This document shows, piece by piece, positions 5,172 to 6,759 of a stretch of 6,759 nucleotides of DNA. The stretch is from Deltaproteobacteria bacterium (GTDB lineage: Bacteria > Desulfobacterota > JAENJC01), in the NCBI GenBank assembly GCA_016208525.1, contig JACQYJ010000081.1, forward strand, positions 1 through 6,759, in the 5' to 3' direction. How positions within the stretch are numbered: position 1 is the first letter of the stretch; each line of letters opens with the position of its first letter. The position numbers and the translations under genes are program-made. Under the pieces are notes generated by a model. It was not told the origin of the DNA and made no database searches. It was given only the letters and a program-made list of their open reading frames with translations.

Positions 5172-6578
5172 TCAACTCTTACTGCTTATCAGATCAACTG
5201 CCTTTTGAAGCCTCTTCAGACTCCTTCCCTTTCCAAGGACCTCAATAACCTCAAAAATCCCGGGGGAGATGGCGCTGCCGGTCAGGGCAACCCTCACAGG
5301 CTGAGCAAGATCCTTTAACTTCAATCCTTTCTCTTCGGTTATATCCCTGAATGCCTTTTCAATTCCATCATGATTAAACTCCGCATCACTGATATCCTGA
5401 AGCCTTGCTACAAGGGCTTCAAGCACGCTTGCAGATTCCGGTTTGAGGAACTTTGCAGAGGCATTTTCATCATATATCAGATCCTCCCTGTAATAGAACT
5501 CTGCAAAGTCTGCCATCTCAAGTAGTGTCTTGGCGCGCTCCCTTAATGTAGTAACAACTTTTTCAAGATCAGGCCCTCTGGAAGGTTCAAACCCTTTGGC
5601 CTCGAGGAATGGCGTTACCAGGCTGCCGATCTTCCGGTTAGCAGACTCCTTGATATAATGGGCATTTAGCCAGAGGAGCTTTTCAGGGTTGAAGACACCA
5701 GCCGACTTTCCTACGTTTTCAAGGTCAAACACCTCTATAAGCTGATCCCTGCTGAATATCTCCTGGTCCCCATGAGACCAGCCGAGCCTTACAAGGTAGT
5801 TGAACAAGGCCTCCGGCAGGTAGCCCATCTCCCTGTATGCCATGACAGAGGTGGCCCCGTGCCTCTTGGAGAGGCGGGTCTTGTCTGAACCGAGGATCAT
5901 GGGGACATGACCGAACTTCGGGACGGGGTAGCCGAATGCCTCATACATCTGTATCTGCCTTGGTGTGTTGTTCAGGTGGTCGTCTCCCCTTATCACATGG
6001 GTCATCTTCATGGTGGCGTCATCTATCACAACGCAGAAGTTGTATGTAGGCCACCCGTCGGAGCGGCGGATAACAAGGTCGTCGAGCTCTGAGTTTTCAA
6101 CTACAACCCTCCCCTTGACAATGTCATCCACAACGGTGAAACCCTCGTTCGGTGAAAGGAAGCGGACGGCAGCGGGTACATCCGGCCTCTTTGTATTCCC
6201 CCTGCACTTCCCATCGTATTTGGGCTTCTTCCCTTCGCTTAAAGCCTTCTGCCTCTTTGCCTCCAACTCATCAGGAGAGCAGGTGCAGTAAAACGCCTTC
6301 CCTTCCTTTATAAGCCTCTCCAGATGCTCGTTGTATATATCAACCCTCTTTGCCTGGAAGAATGGCCCCTCGTCCCAGTCCATCCCCAGCCAGCGCATAC
6401 CTTCAAGGATCGCATTTGTCGACTCATCCGTTGACCTCTCCTGGTCGGTGTCCTCTATCCTCAGAATAAACTTACCCTTAAAGCGCCTCGCAAAGAGCCA
6501 GTTGAATATAGCTGTCCTTGCCCCGCCCACGTGAAGATATCCTGTGGGACTTGGCGCGAATCTTGTTCTTACTTCCAT
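5172..6578 (-). CDS. gltX: Glutamyl-tRNA synthetase
   Basis: This class I aminoacyl-tRNA synthetase attaches glutamate to tRNA-Glu in the cytoplasm. The 468 residues are of normal length. The HIGH-type signature is RFAPSPTGYLHVGGARTA at 6-23 (HVGG 16-19), FILRIEDTDQERS follows at 37-49, and the KMSKS-type loop is KTRLSKRHG at 233-241. VIRGDDHLNNTPRQIQMYEA at 195-214 is the conserved core of the active-site domain. The zinc-like site has C98, C100 and C125; the His seen two residues after the third Cys in E. coli is Gly here, and Y121 may be a ligand instead. The C-terminal anticodon-binding part ends with VRVALTGSAISPGIFEVIEVLG. ATG 6578 has GGAAGG at 6583-6588 upstream. It may be discriminating or may also charge tRNA-Gln; gatCAB is not in view. 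Confidence 0.97.
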   Translation of the reverse strand: MEVRTRFAPSPTGYLHVGGARTAIFNWLFARRFKGKFILRIEDTDQERSTDESTNAILEGMRWLGMDWDEGPFFQAKRVDIYNEHLERLIKEGKAFYCTCSPDELEAKRQKALSEGKKPKYDGKCRGNTKRPDVPAAVRFLSPNEGFTVVDDIVKGRVVVENSELDDLVIRRSDGWPTYNFCVVIDDATMKMTHVIRGDDHLNNTPRQIQMYEAFGYPVPKFGHVPMILGSDKTRLSKRHGATSVMAYREMGYLPEALFNYLVRLGWSHGDQEIFSRDQLIEVFDLENVGKSAGVFNPEKLLWLNAHYIKESANRKIGSLVTPFLEAKGFEPSRGPDLEKVVTTLRERAKTLLEMADFAEFYYREDLIYDENASAKFLKPESASVLEALVARLQDISDAEFNHDGIEKAFRDITEEKGLKLKDLAQPVRVALTGSAISPGIFEVIEVLGKGRSLKRLQKAVDLISSKS

Positions 6579-6611
6579 TTTACCTTCCTTGTTTTAATTT
6601 GATTTAAACCT

Positions 6612-6640
6612 AAATCCTGCAATCGAACCACAGAGCACAC
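6612..6640. repeat. 29-nt direct repeat, copy 2 (gltX leader)
   Basis: This is identical to 2572-2600. It starts 34 nt upstream of the gltX start codon. Further CACAGAG units follow at about 6700-6738 (ACCACAGAGTTCACAGAG and AACACAGAGG), so the whole gltX upstream region to the window edge is repeat-rich. No convincing promoter was found in it. Confidence 0.9.
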
Positions 6641-6759
6641 GGAGGAAACCCTTTAATATCAAAAGAAAAACCTTGTGAGGCAATTGCAAAACTATTTGAA
6701 CCACAGAGTTCACAGAGATTAATCAGAGAAACACAGAGGTTTTTCTTAAATATTATAAT

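Noticed and set aside
6579..6759. Search for a gltX promoter
   Set aside because: TTGCCT with GATATT was the best pair and is poor; the promoter may lie beyond the window.

Overview
All genes in this window lie on the minus strand, so transcription runs from high to low coordinates: gltX, a small zinc-ribbon protein, hisIE, rpsU, yqeY, dnaG and a partial rpoD. The last four form the conserved 'macromolecular synthesis' cluster, which ties ribosome assembly (S21), replication priming (primase) and housekeeping transcription (sigma-70). The gene order, the HisI-HisE fusion and the sigma-70 sequence fit a Gram-negative bacterium of the Desulfobacterota/Nitrospirota kind. This placement is inference. 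Flanks of the GC-rich island counted by hand are about 43-48% GC within rpoD, and the intergenic DNA is AT-rich.

The gltX end (4880-6759) holds glutamyl-tRNA synthetase, a repeat-like gap, a probable promoter and a hairpin at the start of the zinc-ribbon mRNA. The middle (3770-4880) holds the zinc-ribbon gene, an inverted repeat followed by a T-rich tract, and hisIE. A strong-looking sigma-70 promoter at about 3703-3732 then leads into rpsU-yqeY. Its leader contains a 130-bp element bounded by perfect 18-bp inverted repeats. A probable intrinsic terminator follows yqeY, and a repeat-filled gap precedes dnaG.

The most unusual region is 1-780. The reading frame into sigma-70 region 1.2 (DPVRMYLKEMGSVSLLTKEKE) is open from an ATG at 732. 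Its first roughly 65-70 codons are not sigma factor sequence: they read as the N-terminus of an ATP synthase F0 subunit b, with a membrane helix, the FKPLLRL..ERR segment and the start of the Glu/Ala-rich stalk. The DNA coding for them is 66% GC (158 of 240 bases at 541-780). The sigma region 1.1 expected there is absent. Taken literally, this is a membrane-anchored housekeeping sigma factor. However, both edges of the GC-rich block fall in repetitive sequence, so a misassembly or chimeric join is the leading explanation until reads or PCR show otherwise.

The gaps between genes are rich in CACAGAG/CACAGATT-type repeats, including a 29-nt exact direct repeat just upstream of both dnaG and gltX. 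No rRNA, tRNA, CRISPR array or insertion-sequence gene was seen.
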